Source: Reticulitermes lucifugus (taxonomy: Eukaryota > Arthropoda > Insecta > Blattodea > Rhinotermitidae). Taken from it: a DNA stretch of 64,000 nt. The DNA lies in the NCBI GenBank assembly GCA_026260175.1, contig JAKCWW010000086.1, positions 94,844-158,843 of the forward strand, in the 5' to 3' direction. This document shows, piece after piece, positions 1-11,565 of the stretch. The notes below the pieces were generated by a model that was not told where the DNA came from, searched no databases, and was given only the letters and a program-made list of their open reading frames with translations. Made by a program: the position numbers and the translations under genes. Position 1 is the stretch's first letter. Each line of letters starts with the position of its first letter.

Positions 1-80
1 CGGTGGGATTCGAACCCACGATCCCAGTGAGCGAGCGGCCGAAGACCCACGCCTTAGACCGCGTGGCCACTGGGATCGGC
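1..80 (-). repeat. SINE1 copy A, tRNA-Leu-like head only
   Basis: On the minus strand this reads as a tRNA-like pol III head: an A-box region GGCCacGCGGTCTAAGGCG followed by the B box GGGTTCGAATCCCAC. The wording matches metazoan tRNA-Leu (GGCCGAGCGGTCTAAGGCG and TGGGTTCGAATCCCAC). It is not a working tRNA gene, because the interior is altered and the same head recurs four more times here joined to a non-tRNA body. The body and tail lie left of the window. The head begins at a conserved GCCGATCCCAGTGG. Confidence 0.85.
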
Positions 81-339
81 AGAACACCTCATACCTCAAG
101 TGAATACGAATTGTATTATTTTACGTTTGGTTTCCACCGGTCGGGATTCTTTAAATGCGTAATCATACTCCCATTTTTAAGAGGCTATTCAGAAAATCGT
201 GAATTTTTACATTTTCACATAAAGATTAAAATTATTCTTTCTTGCAATAATCTAAACATGAAAGTTTTATTATCGTCTTAAGGATAATGCAAACATAAAA
301 CAATAATGACCTGAAAAAGCAGCCATGAATAATAAATAT
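81..339. other. spacer, no gene seen
   Basis: AT-rich sequence between two SINE1 copies. The small open frames here run into the SINE heads and have no splice or codon support. The last 14 bases (326-339) are the left target-site duplication of the next SINE. Confidence 0.6.
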
Positions 340-565
340 TTTTTTCCATGGCTCAACAGCCCCTTGTGGGCCAGGGCCTCCTCATTGGCAGGATTCACGA
401 TCACACTCAGACCCAACACACTCGGTAGGACTTCCCTGGACGAGTGATCAGCCCGACAACACACAACACACACAAGAGACAGACATCCATGCCCCCAGCG
501 GGATTCGAACCCGCAATCCCAGAAAATGAACGGCCGCAGACCCATGCCTTAGACCGCGCGGCCAC
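340..565 (-). repeat. SINE1 copy B with perfect 14-bp target-site duplication
   Basis: Nearly complete tRNA-Leu-headed SINE in minus orientation. The head is at the right (B box at about 500-512) and the A-tail, seen as a T run, is at the left. It is flanked by identical tgaataataaatat at 326-339 and 566-579. A clean duplication plus an A-tail is the signature of LINE-machinery retroposition. The perfect match suggests a fairly recent insertion. The head lacks the first few bases present in other copies, so it is slightly 5' truncated. Confidence 0.93.
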
Positions 566-579
566 TGAATAATAAATAT

Positions 580-1424
580 ACTAAGGTTTATAAGGTGTAA
601 TGGGGTACACACAACTTATTTTCAAAAGCATTATTTGCTACGGTCCCTGATACTCATTTACAGCATACAGGACTACGTATATATTAGAGATCTAATGTTG
701 GACACCCACTGGACAATGCACCCTTTACCTCATACATAAAAGACTTCTGTCATATGAGAAAGTCTCGGGTAAAGCTGTTAATGTACAGTGTATAAATTTC
801 ACAGGAAAATCACTTTAAATCTGTAAGGTCTAAACTTTCTGGATCCCAAAACACAAAACTCTAATAAAGAGTATTCCCAATAATCAAATCTCATTTATGA
901 TCTAATGTTTGGCATGGAAACCTGTTGCAATTGTTACTTGAATCCAGGTCGTAGCCTGCGTTGCCACACGGAAGTAACACAACTTCATACCATACGTGAG
1001 ACAGGAAATTACATTTTGCAAGCATAAAAACAGGAACGGTCAAAGGAAGGTGACGACGAAGACGAATATGTCAAAACTTGAGCATATGCTTCAGAGCACC
1101 CTCTGACGTCAGACTGTGACATGTTACTGTTTATGCGGACAATTCCAACTCCACATCCGGCTGTCACCACGTCACGAAATTTACGTGTATTTCTTCGTAT
1201 TCCAATGGATTCTATCCTTTGCAGCCTACAGCACACATTAATTCCTAACAAGATAGGCAATGTACGAAATAACGTTACAATGTGGCGCGTTCGCATAATA
1301 TTTACACTTCCTCGGTTATCCTAACAGCTTGATGCCATTTCACTCGAAGAGAGTGTTTTTTTGGCGATTTAATGTCGCCGGCAAAAATAAGTACCCGGGT
1401 CTTCACGTAAAGTGCCCGATATTT
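580..1424. other. no gene recognised
   Basis: Opposed open frames of 95 and 67 codons overlap around 1009-1324. Neither has recognisable motifs, splice boundaries or convincing codon use. I see no repeat boundary or regulatory site I would defend. Confidence 0.5.
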
Positions 1425-1572
1425 CTGCCCGATTTTAACCAAATATGGATTTTCATGAAATCCTCAATATCACGTGTCACGTATATCCGTCCAAAGGGAG
1501 CTTCCCTGATGCTTGCGGACGGACGGACATGAAGCTAGCAGGCGCTTTTCGCGACAAAGCGAAGGCGCCTAA
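1425..1572 (+). repeat. GGAC-rich repeat tail and GC hairpin
   Basis: The stretch ends in a short GGAC tandem (1516-1528), the type of tail often found after a 'tttcatgaaa' module in arthropod genomes. A hairpin follows: aggcgcttttcgc (1540-1552) pairs with gcgaaggcgcct (1559-1570) with one bulge. It is a piece of a dispersed repeat; its class is unknown to me. Confidence 0.45.
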
Positions 1573-1649
1573 AAAGGAGGAACTTAGATTGTGAGATTAA
1601 CGTACTGCCTCTGTGTGCGTCTATGCCACCTCCCCGCTTTAAACTCTTG

Positions 1650-1905
1650 TGCTAGTTGACCGAGTTTAATGAAACATGACACAAACGTCATGTAACTAGC
1701 TGTCATTGTAACGACGTACACATTGATTTCCTACAACTAATGATAACATAACAGACAAGCGAACTTGTGAGGCGGCAGCGCCTCTAGTGCCACTTACTTT
1801 TACATCATGAAATGATGAATGGTACTAGACTTTCGAAAAACATAGAGCTTTGGTTAAGGTAATATTTTTGGTGGAATTTAACATTTCATATTCGATGAAA
1901 TGCAC
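1650..1905 (+). repeat. dispersed repeat, copy 1 (partner at 48425-48668)
   Basis: Three blocks occur in the same order and nearly the same spacing in both copies: an 'atgaaac' block, a 'gcgaactt-tgaggc-gcag' block and a 'ggtaattttt-gtggaat' block. The distance from gaactt to ggtaat is 97 bases here and 96 in the partner. No reading frame is conserved. The family is not identified. Confidence 0.65.
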
Positions 1906-2226
1906 GAAATTTATGGACAAGTTGAGGACTTGTTGGTTTCTCAAGAAGGGCTCTACTTCATGTCATCAGTAAATAAAATAAGTCATACTAAAATTAGGAT
2001 AATGTCGAGATCAGAGGTTCTCATGTCAATACATATTAAGATCACGTTCTTCTGGACAGTTACGTAGTTCTGTCTCGTAGAATAACGCCACACAGTCCAG
2101 ATACATTTTAAAATAAATGATTTTACAATAAGCATAATGACTGATAAAATTATTTAATATTTTTATGGTGATACAGCGAGAATGAGTTTGGTGATGCATG
2201 TAGCACCCATGGCAGAGATGAGATAC

Positions 2227-2228
<2 letters not shown>

Positions 2229-2262
<34 letters not shown>

Positions 2263-2280
2263 GTGTGCGTGTGCGCGCGC
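2229..2280. repeat. (TG)n microsatellite with GCGC end
   Basis: Dinucleotide run of TG, with interspersed GCGTG and a closing GCGCGC. It gives rise to the spurious Cys-Val and His-Thr open frames on both strands. Confidence 0.97.
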
Positions 2281-3576
2281 TTGTTTTTATACGGAAAAAT
2301 TTACAAGACCTAGGAGTAGAAGCGAAGATGATATTAAAATGTCTGGACAGAAAACTTGTCATGTCTCTGAACACTCCACAGCTGAAGGTTCGTCTTTTTT
2401 TCTTACCGCGTGGCCGCTTCACGCATGCGTTCTAGACTGTTGGTGGGAACAGGGTCGTCAGCGGTAGGACGGTTCACGCATGGTGGCAGTTCTCGCCCGG
2501 TGTAGACGCCAGGCGCCACGACACGATGCATAAGCGTGAGCGCTCTGCTGCTTATATTTAACAAACGTTACACGCGTCACAAACTTTACCTTACTTCTTT
2601 CAGTCTGTAAGGTAACAGCTATACCGGACGGGAGGTTACATTTTCAAACTCTTAAATAGAAAACTTCAAAATTGGAGCAAATTTTGAAAATAAACTTCGT
2701 TAAATACTGGTTAAAATACATAATATGTAAGAAAACAGAATATGCGAGTGCTAGTGTGTGTAGGAATTGTGTAACTTGATCCAGAGTTGCGTTGATTTTA
2801 ACCCGTTTTACAGCATTTCTGTATCAAATTTACCAAGGAAACAAAGAGGAAACTTTTAAAATTTTTAGCCACATTTGTGTAAAGCCATGACATTGACAGT
2901 AATCACAACATTTTATCGATATTTTTATAAGAAATATGTGAGTAGCAATTATTTTGACATCACGAATAAAACGTGATTAGGTCCTTGGGTGTATAATTAG
3001 AAATAATCTTATCGCGGATTAGTTCAGACATAATCAAATAAAGTGGTGCCAGTGTCGTTTCACGGGGGTCAACTACTTATCAGTTGTTGACTGATGTGTC
3101 TCCGCTGCTAGCACAAGCCTGTGTATGGAAATGAGTGTGGAAGCAAGAAGAAAAATCAGTCTGATAAACGGCGTGCAATTTATCAGGGAATAACAGCACC
3201 CATTTGTTATACGCCGACGTGATGTGTTTCGGAAAGTGGCGATTCTTTTATCTTAGTTGTAAAATGTATTCGCTGTGACAGTATTTCTCATAAACGTGCA
3301 AGATATAACTGTAAGTTTTCGTTAATATTTCTAGTAGACAGATGAATGAACTGTGTACACTCTATTACCGTATTTAGATTAAATAGTGACTACTGAACCA
3401 AAAGGAATAAAATAACCATTTGCTTTTTTTCGGTTTGTTTAAAATTATCACCCGTCACGTTAAATACACTGAACGATCCCGTCACCAAACTGAACTCATG
3501 CAATCAAATTAGAGTTTCGCTGAGGAGAGGTATTAGCAGAGGACCGTATATTTGTGATGTCCGACAGAGTGAGGAC
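2281..3576. other. upstream flank of the 3577 exon
   Basis: No coding block is visible. A locally GC-richer patch at 2400-2560 is followed by a TATA-like gcttatattta near 2550, and insect-type TCAGT initiators occur near 3077 and 3153. None has a convincing downstream element, so no promoter is called. From 3397 the frame of the 3577 exon is already open, so this part could be coding or 5' UTR. A stretch without AG from 3405 to 3510 would also allow a splice acceptor near 3512 or 3539. Confidence 0.4.
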
Positions 3577-4240
3577 ATGTTCGCAGGAGGAAGTCAGCGT
3601 GAAGACAAGCAAGACTTGTTCCCGGCTGGAACAGATGAGCAAGAAGAGTTATCAGAGAATCAAAATGTGTCCGTTTTCCGAAACACTTTATTCTCCAGAC
3701 TTCAGGAACTTAGCGTTATCCGGCAGCAGGAAGAATCATTCTCAGAGAAACATGACACCCAGAATCTGGTTCAAGAATTATTCCACGCAGGACAGGCTTC
3801 CAAACAGGACCTGCTATCAGAAGAAAGCAACAAAGATCAAGACACATTTCCAGACCGCAGTGCCATTACATTACTGCATGAAAACAGACGCTCAGAATAC
3901 CATATTTCTCAACAGTCTATACTTTCCGAAACAGGTGATGGTCAACAGGATTACGAATCGAGGATTTTTGGAGGTGGTGACGAAAAAAGAAATACTGAAA
4001 ACATCATTTCAGGAAGTGTTGACAACCAAGCCACATTTTCAAGTGGCCAAATTACACAGCGTATCGGAGAGAATGCATGCTCAGCGGGCTCTGCTGACGA
4101 GCACTGTACTTTGTCCGAAAGCTCGGCAGCTGGACAAGGTGCGTTTTCGGGAAACCCTGTCCTTGGACAACAAGTGCTTGCTGCAGGCCGTGTTAGTCAG
4201 AGACTGGACCTCAGAATGGCCTCTCGTCAGTTACATATGG
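3577..4240 (+). CDS. coding exon of an unrecognised Ser/Gln/Glu-rich protein
   Basis: This is the best host coding candidate in the window. An ATG opens a 221-codon frame that runs into a near-ideal donor, ATGG|GTAAGT, at 4241, leaving phase 1. The in-frame stop comes only two codons later. The frame is open back to 3397, so the true exon may start upstream. The protein looks disordered and acidic, with no signal peptide, membrane segment or known domain. A loose pattern F-x-A/S-G followed 6-8 residues later by L-S-E recurs near residues 15, 69, 154 and 169, suggesting decayed internal repeats. I cannot name a family. By rough estimate, a frame this long is not expected by chance in DNA of this composition, whereas frames up to about 150 codons are. 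Remaining exons are not found nearby, which implies a long intron. A second frame is open over the same stretch (see findings). Confidence 0.6.
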
Positions 4241-4246
4241 GTAAGT

Positions 4247-4570
4247 AACAAGTCACAGCTATAGAACTTACGTATCTACACCTGAAACACAAGTTTTATT
4301 ACACAACCTACAGTGGAATAATACATTCTTGAGTACATTAAGTAAAATCTAATATATGAGAACAAAAAACATTATTAGTGCAGGATTTGTAAGTGCAAAA
4401 AGAGGAAAGACAGGAAGTCAACATTTCTTAGTTATCTGTCACTGTCAGAGGAATGAAAACTGAAAAACTTCATTTAATTTAAAATGACGGACGTGGTCCC
4501 GTTGTGCTCCTAACGATCAATAAATATGTTAAATCATCGTCTAACACAACAATGTATTTGCGTACTCTAA
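4247..4570. other. putative intron start, no further exon seen
   Basis: AT-rich sequence following the donor at 4241. No acceptor and donor pair delimiting an open segment was found. Confidence 0.5.
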
Positions 4571-4665
4571 GCAAGCTACATGTTTCAGTTTACACTTTTA
4601 CTTTATTTTAAGTTTCTCTATAGAAGCCTCATGACGGTCCGGAAGGACTGAAACATATAGCTTGC
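4571..4665 (+). repeat. inverted repeat around a hammerhead-like motif
   Basis: Arms of 19 bases (4571-4589 and 4647-4665) match at 18 positions and enclose CTCATGA, one base, GGTCC-GGAA-GGACT, then GAAAC (4628-4654). The order copies the core of a hammerhead ribozyme (CUGANGA, stem II, GAAA), apart from a C for G in the first block and one extra base before the stem. Related motifs recur in the window. Hammerheads of this size are known from Penelope-like retroelements; the assignment here is inference. Confidence 0.5.
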
Positions 4666-5281
4666 GTACTGTATACAAATGCTAGTTGTGGTAGACTGTG
4701 ATTTAATTGATTACTTATTGACTCGTTTAATTTAATCAGGAAAGAAGCTCACTGGATATATGTAATAGAAACCTTCGTGCTTTAGTTACGGCACGTCCGC
4801 GCTATGCATCCTGATATTAAGTGTTGTCTATTCTCATCTTTGATAAGGTTTTGTCCACGTGAATTAAATATACTGTACATAACGTTTTAAAACGGAGACC
4901 GGGTCTGACATGCCTACCATAAAATATATGTGCGTGCATATTGTTAACACATACACTTATTCCAAAACAAAATTCAGCAAGTTCAAAACTGGTTGTTTAT
5001 GTGATACTACTTTCCGTATCAGGTGTACAGCTATAAAATTACCTTTTATAACAGGAGTGGTAAGATAGATGCCGTTTGTACCACACATGGTTACCAAATG
5101 TGTTCTGTACAATTTTACGTACATAAACGTCACTGTTTATTTTTTTGGACTCAAAATGTTGTGTCGGACATTAAATGTTATTTCTTCATACAGACCTAAC
5201 TAAGCCTTAATTTCACTGACAAAAATCTTTACAGTGTATCTGTCTGAAATAAACTGAACCCAATTTCTATATTTACGTACC
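4666..5281. other. no gene recognised
   Basis: AT-rich sequence without an open frame above chance length, repeat boundary or splice pair that I can support. Confidence 0.5.
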
Positions 5282-5542
5282 TTTTGGTCGCTACAACCCT
5301 CATCAGGCATTAGACTTGACATTTAAGTCTTGAATTAACAATTAAATGTATTATATTTCGTTATTTTTCCAAAAATTACCAAAATTAAAAATTATTCAAC
5401 ACACAATACGTATTTTATATTATTCATTCCGTCCATTATTCTTACAATCAATCACACCAACAAATGAACATAACAGGATTACAAATTTTACATCAGTTTT
5501 AAAAACTCCTACATGTTTCGGCGTCATGGCGCCATCCTAAGG
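5282..5542 (-). repeat. segment bounded by two hammerhead-like motifs
   Basis: On the minus strand, 5306-5282 reads CTGATGA, one base, a GGT/ACC stem, then AAAA; 5542-5511 reads CTTAGGA, one base, a GGCG/CGCC stem, then GAAACATGTAG. Both are near copies of the motif family listed in the findings. The AT-rich interval between them has no coding sense. It is probably the decayed terminal part of a retroelement; family uncertain. Confidence 0.4.
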
Positions 5543-7261
5543 GAGTTTCAAATACAAAGGAGTACCATCACCAATACATCAATGTGGGAAGTACAATGTC
5601 AAGTATTACGATATTTAAAATGTCAAAATTATAAAATATATATATATAATGGTAAGTATAAAATTACAGCTTTGTGGCCATTATGGTTATCATAATCCTG
5701 ACGATTTCCAGGCCAAAGCCCAGTGTTTGTTTACATTATATGCCGTGCATGCATACAAACATCTGAGTCCATTCTGCGCGATCCGAGAGGATTTAGTCCC
5801 AGTGGCGTGTGTCGGTGTGTATCGTGCCAGGAGGTGCTGTTAGTTTTTTTTGCCGGGGACATAAATTCGCCATAAAATCATTGTTGTGCAACAACCAGTA
5901 TATTACATTGTTGACATGCAGCTCAACAACACACACAGAACGCACTGTAGTCTTTCCATTGCAACAATGGTTGCGCGAACGCGCCACGATATATATTGCC
6001 TATCTTGTTTTGTACACAATTTACATTCGTTTTAAATTTAGTTATTTCTGTACTAAATGTCTGGTTGTCGTGAATAGATTCGTTAATAAAGTGCTTAGGT
6101 ACGGATGAGAACGGTTTGATTTCTGGTACGGACAGGGATCTTTCTCTTCCAGTTGTAGGCTGTTGTGAACTTTGTGTTTCTATAAACAGTACGAAATTTC
6201 TTGACAAGGTCTATTGCTCCGCCTTAGTTTATTAATCACTAATCAACAATATTGCCGTGTATATATGAGGTTACATACACAACCTGGCCTGTATTCCCTT
6301 GTCTTGCCTTTTCACTATTTTCTGATGCTTGGAGATGACGGCCTCCCGGTAAATCCTTTGCCGCTGCATGATTCCAGCTACACTGGCTGTTAGTTCGCCG
6401 TTCCCAAATGCGATGTAAGGATTTGTGCCCGTCAGTTTCGCAAGGGTCTAAGAGCCCTGCTGTCATACACTTGTGGCAATACACGGCAGCGGAAATTTGT
6501 TATTGCGAAACAAAAGGCCAGTCTCAAAACCTTGGGAGAAAGGAAGAGTGTCTGAAAGAATTACGGAAATGTCGAGGCTTAACCTCATTTCTTTCGGTAG
6601 CTATATTGAGAAATATAACTCTGGAGAACAAAAGAGCTTAGGAGAAGCTCATAACGATGTCTGTGACACTGTTATATGACAATAATTATTTCATGTCATT
6701 TCAGTAAGTGCTTGACTACAGCAAATAAATCAATTGTAAGCAAGAACCGAAAGAAAATTATAAAGATACGAATATGCCTAATAAACTAAATGCAATAAGA
6801 ACGAATAACACGAAAACAGAGTAAAATGTGCAAAATGTAGCCTAAATTGTACACCCTAGAAAAGTTATTAATTAAGAAACGTAACATAAAAGAGTGAAAA
6901 ATGTTAAGAAAGCGAAATCAGTCGTTATTAAAAATGTCAGTATTCCTGAAATTATTTTTCTATCAAATATATGTGTAGCTGAGTAACAGTGTACATTAGA
7001 CCAGTACGCTCTGATTACCTTGGTGAGCATTCATAGAACAACAGAATACAAAAGAAAAGCTGGTTTTGTTTGCAAAGATATTAACAAATTAATGAATATC
7101 GATATAGCGCTGCCAGGGATGAAGTGATGAGAGTTTTGATCCAGTATTATGCCTTCCAATATAATTCTATATAAGCCAGCAAAAATCTACTCTAGCATTA
7201 GTCGCTAATTTTATTTGGATTTCTTGACAGACTACACAAGTCCGTCGCGCTATCTTAATGT
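5543..7261. other. no gene recognised
   Basis: Several short opposed open frames (for example around 6239-6679) have no splice context or motifs. A fair acceptor (cattt-cag near 6704) is not followed by an exon. AT-rich unique-looking sequence. Confidence 0.5.
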
Positions 7262-7262
7262 A

Positions 7263-7293
<31 letters not shown>
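7262..7293. repeat. (AAT)n microsatellite
   Basis: About ten AAT/ATA units without interruption. Confidence 0.97.
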
Positions 7294-7509
7294 GTGACAG
7301 CATCGCCGAATAAACTACAAAGATTAATAAAAATAATAGAATAATTTATAAACGTAAATATACCTGGTCACAAGAAACCAAAGAAATGTGAGATATGGTG
7401 GTCATAAGCAAGTTACTGCGTAAAGTAACATACTCTTTGTGCTGTGAAATTACGTTCCCTTTCCCAGTCACTGCAAAGTCTATTATTTGCAGACAGTTCG
7501 AATTTACAT

Positions 7510-7577
7510 TACCACCACCACCATCATCATCATTATCATCATCATCATTATCATCATCATCGTTATCCTCATTATCA
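7510..7577. repeat. (CAC)/(CAT) trinucleotide repeat
   Basis: CAC units pass into CAT/TAT units. Translating it gives Pro-Ser runs on one strand and Asp/Gly runs on the other, which explains the artificial 166-codon frame across 7395-7895. Confidence 0.95.
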
Positions 7578-8009
7578 AAGATGAAAAGCGTAAATTCTAT
7601 CCAGCTATTTGTTAACAACACTGTACACAGCACATGTCATTTTACCTTTAAACCTTCCCGCCAAACAAAAGTATGTTTCAAAATAAAACTATGCAGTAAA
7701 ACTTATCACCAGCCATCACAGTTGCAAAGTCATTTTGAAATCCCTTGTATAGGACAATATGTAACAAGGAGAATATCAATACTATTGACGCCTAACTATG
7801 AGGTAGGTTCAGACGAAATCCTCTCCAATTCACGGTCAGATATAAGACAAAATATTTATAAAACATCGAAGTCCCTTATAAACCTATATTATTAACGAGA
7901 GAATAGTTACCGCGGACACCAATGTCGCATTCCTGTACAGATACCAGCAGTGATACTTACATAAATTAGGTTACACGCATGACAAAACAAAATAACTCAA
8001 AGGTATGCC

Positions 8010-8200
8010 TCGTTATGCAAAACACACATTTCAATGAGACCCCGTTTAAAGTTAAATTGTTGCAAGCATAAATATTTCAAACATCAGTCTGAAAAGGAGT
8101 ATTGTAGGTTCTTTCATGCAAAACACTCATTTTAATGAACCTGTTAAAAGTTAAGTATTTCGCAAAACAGCAGTTAAAACACCAATTGAAAAAGCGTACG
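8010..8200. repeat. two-copy tandem repeat, period about 101 bp
   Basis: The block starting atgcaaaacac at 8015 recurs at 8116, and the following text (aatga, ttaaagttaa, caaa) stays in register with small gaps. Diverged, non-coding. Confidence 0.7.
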
Positions 8201-9985
8201 AGTTGCCTAGAGTGGACTTAATGCAGTATACGAGAATTTCAATTAATTACGATTCAAGACATATGTTATACACAGCCTGGAATTGCTGGATTCCGTCCTG
8301 ACTTCTCGGTTCGTTGTTAATGACCGCACAATTAGCAACACGGACTCTCCGAGGCACCTTTATCTATGGAAACTCTTGTATAAAGATAAATCATGCTGCT
8401 TATCCTAGTGATAAGTATCATCAATTATTTTCTTCTTAGCAATTATTCCAAAGCACCGAAAAGTGATTTTCCCCTTTCAGGCATATAAAAAGACAATCTA
8501 AAAATAAGGAGTATGGTAAAATTAAGATATAATTTTCTTTTATCGCGAAACATGACAGGATGTGGAAAAGAAAAACAAGTTCTAGGCGCTCTAAAGAAAA
8601 TAATTTTATTTTACTTTCCTTAAAACAATGACGTAATTAATTTAAAAGCTTTGAAGTTACGTTTAATCAATGCATTATACAGTCAAACGGTTAGCATTAT
8701 CTTCTTGGCTTTCATTGCCTTACCCATTGCAGAGTTAGGACTGACAATGAAAGTAAATAAATGAAATTAACTTAGAAGAGGCAGACAGGTTATGCAAGTG
8801 TTCTGTCATGACAGAAACGTAATTTTAATTGGGCTACATTAGCCGTTATGCATACAAATTAAATTTTATGTAATCCGATTAGTAGAAACTTTCCGAATGC
8901 TTGGATTGGTTTAATTTAAACATGGTCTTTCGCTTGTATAAGTATACGAGATTATGTTTCCGCATTGGACACATCACCAGAACTAATTTACAAATTAATA
9001 AAGATTTGTTGTTATACCTTAACTTTCATCACAAATTAAAAGGATAAATTAAGTCACTTATTGTACAACGACGTTTAAAAAATAAGACAACAAAGACTTT
9101 GTTTCGCATGTGCCATGTAGAAGTCAGAATAAAGTGCTCGGCATCCCAGTGTTTCACCTAATTTTTGAAATTCCTTCGTAAATACTAATAGAATGTAGTT
9201 TACATGACTTTTATATTTTATCAATAGAACACATTCTAACAGTCTTTCTGTCATCATAAGGTTATTTATACGCAAGGTGATACTTTTTTTCAAGAAAAAG
9301 TAAGCTGATATAAGTTTCAAGAAAATTTATATCTACGTGCTACTACAGAAAATGACAACCACATGACAGTAAAACATGCTGTTTCATTCACGCCTTCTAA
9401 AAGCTATGTAAAAAACAATGTATTATCTACATTGCGTGACTAATACAACCTTTTAAGTTGTAAAAAAGTAAGGAAATATTAAATCACTGTCGCGTATCAC
9501 AACGGAATAATACAGTAAATTGTACCATCGCACAATTAAGACTAGAGTTTAAATTCTGTCTTAATTCTGTTCCCATGTTGTATGTCCTGCCAGTCGCGGG
9601 TACGTACGCCGGATGGCAACAACTGGCGGAAAAAATTGTCTTTCTGAAGCATTCGAGAAGCGCTTACAGTTCGATTGGTTGTGCAGGATAAAGACAAATG
9701 TAGGTAATAGCACGGCTTGTTCTATGAAGCTGTCTTTCAACAAATTGTGAAGCTCGTAGCGTGTATGTTGAGTGAAACTGATTTCATAGTATCTAACGGG
9801 GACTGCAGTGTATGACAGTGGATCATGTAAGACATATATCAAAACCGTAGCTACACACGGAAATTTCCAATCTTTTATTTTATATTTCAAACAGTCATAT
9901 ACTAGTTTTCTTTTCAAAGAAGGTACTGGACTGTCAGCGATGCACTTCATTAGATAAACGTGCTTATACGGATTCTGCAACTTAC
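8201..9985. other. no gene recognised; one 144-codon frame
   Basis: A minus frame of 144 codons (9561-9995) begins only at a TTG and has no recognisable motif. Its length is within what chance would give in 64 kb. At 8463-8480 a good pyrimidine tract and CAG (tttcccctttcag) occurs on the plus strand without a matching donor. Confidence 0.45.
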
Positions 9986-10035
9986 TTCCTGACAACAGAC
10001 TGAGTTGCTATGTAGAAGTCTGATCCCCCTGTTGT
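9986..10035 (-). CDS. possible 50-base internal exon (weak)
   Basis: Read on the minus strand, gtgttacag precedes and GTAAGT follows (AGGAA|GTAAGT). Frame 0 is open and reads TTGGSDFYIATQSVVRK; a second frame is also open. The acceptor tract is only fair and no homology is recognised, so this is a suggestion. If real, it lies on the same strand as the segments at 28624 and 39183. Confidence 0.2.
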
Positions 10036-11275
10036 CTGTAACACTCTAAATAATTCAGCTCCGAGGAACGTATTACCTTTACCTAATGTGTCACCATGCA
10101 CATGAATATTAGTCTCACTCTTACTCCTCAGAATTACGATAAGTAGCACTAACATATACATTTGTGCCTGTTAGTATTTTGTCTGCTCTAATTAAAATCT
10201 GTGTTTAATACACGCTCAATTTTAAAAATTCTATGGTGGTCTGTCACGGTGACTATACGAATTATTTTGAAAAGTCAATACATTCAGTTTTTGGAACTCC
10301 TCAGTTTTAATAAAACGGGTGCGTTTCAAAGGGCATTCAAAATTAAGGTTAGCTGCAGTTTCCATCATTACATATCTCTGGAATCATTTCTTGTACAAAA
10401 GTAAGAGGAAACTATATATACTATAGTGTTTAATGTTTAATGTGTAATCTTTAAGATCTAATTCACATTTCTTTCTGGAAAGTGTAAGATTTGAAAACGG
10501 CGAGGGGGGGGGAAGCTGAGAGAAACTAATGTCGTATTGCTCTTTTTTATTTCTGTACAGTTTATTTAACTAGGCTGTCAACACTCAGACAGCAAATTGT
10601 CATATGAGAGAATGGTCTCTAAATATGGAAATATAAAGAAAGTGGATGGAAAAAACTCTGGCATAATTTGAGGTATCATTCCACTGTGTGCCTGGAGGAA
10701 CTGATAAAAGCATGAAGAGCGTTTTGGGATAGCAGGTAGACGGGGCCGAAATATGAAATCTGGGCCCCCACAACTGTAGTAGGAGTGCAACACCATTCGA
10801 TCGCAAGGTACATTTACTGTGCCGTCTCAAACAGATACCTGCCATATTGTGGTTATGAATGGAATTACTAGCAATTATTTTAGCTTACATTGTGTAGGGG
10901 AAGACCGATAACTTCTTGTCTGAGGAGATGAAATTAAATTAAAATTTCAACCATGCTGATAAAACGCAAGAAGTAGCTGAGCGCGCTAATTGAATTTCTC
11001 CTTACGTAAATCCAAAAGACTGCTTTCCTTTGAAAGCTGTATCAAGCGACGAGATACAGTCTGTTCTCTAGGAACATAAATAACCGCTTGCGTAAACTGG
11101 GCGAATGTTTTGTTTACACGAAAAAAATCTGAATTTTATAGCTTAAATCGCTTACGATATTGATAATTTTTTGGTTCCAAATGAGATATCTTGGAAGACA
11201 CTTCGTTTTACTTGCGATGCTTGAGGTTCTCACAGCGGTGTTGCGATATTACGCCGTATCAAATTGTGAATGAAC
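10036..11275. other. no gene recognised
   Basis: Contains a short G run (10504-10512) and opposed short frames around 10578-10845. No repeat family or exon boundary that I can support. Confidence 0.5.
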
Positions 11276-11368
11276 ACCGACGCTTCGAAGGATAGTAGTG
11301 ATATCCGAAACGTTAGTAACTGTTTACCAGACGACACGGCGCAAAATCCCAGAAAACTTTAATCTCAC
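11276..11368 (+). repeat. palindromic retroposon family, copy 1 (5' truncated)
   Basis: Carries the family hallmarks in order: the 'cgaaacgt-agtaac' block, a 'gacacggcg' block, 'atcccagaa', and an end close to aatctcac. Only the right part of the palindrome survives. See the best copy at 18529-18759. Confidence 0.65.
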
Positions 11369-11424
11369 GGTTTCACTTAATCACTCTGTGGTACATTTTA
11401 CACCCTGTCGGAAAATAAATCACC

Positions 11425-11565
11425 TTCAAGGGTAAAACTTGACCCTTCAAGATTGGACAGATAGGTTGTCCCGAAACGTCGGTAACAAACTCCCAATCCA
11501 CGCTGCGTAAAATCCCAGAAGAGCGCAGATCTCCTTTACACCGTGGCGGAAGCCTGAAATCACGC
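11425..11565 (+). repeat. palindromic retroposon family, copy 2
   Basis: Shares 'gttgtcccgaaacgtcggta', 'gcgtaaaatcccagaag', 'agcgcagatctc' and 'ggcggaagcctgaaatcac' with the 18529-18759 copy, in order. It is the right half plus the loop side; the left arm is missing, as expected from 5' truncation during retroposition. Confidence 0.75.

Noticed and set aside
1-80. A tRNA-Leu gene at the left edge (and similar heads at 490-565, 12030-12092, 22375-22452, 53973-54050)
   Set aside because: The same altered head recurs five times joined to SINE bodies with A-tails and target duplications, so these are SINE promoters and not tRNA genes.
2229-2470. Cys/Val-rich and His/Thr-rich small proteins
   Set aside because: Direct translation of the TG microsatellite.
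3077-3157. Core promoter with TCAGT initiators for the 3577 exon
   Set aside because: TCAGT is frequent by chance, and no TATA box or downstream element sits at the required distance.
7395-7895. 166-codon plus frame
   Set aside because: Its length depends on a CAC/CAT repeat that codes Pro-Ser runs; no motif or splice support.
9561-9995. 144-codon minus frame
   Set aside because: Opens only at TTG right after a stop and reads through a better splice donor at 9985.
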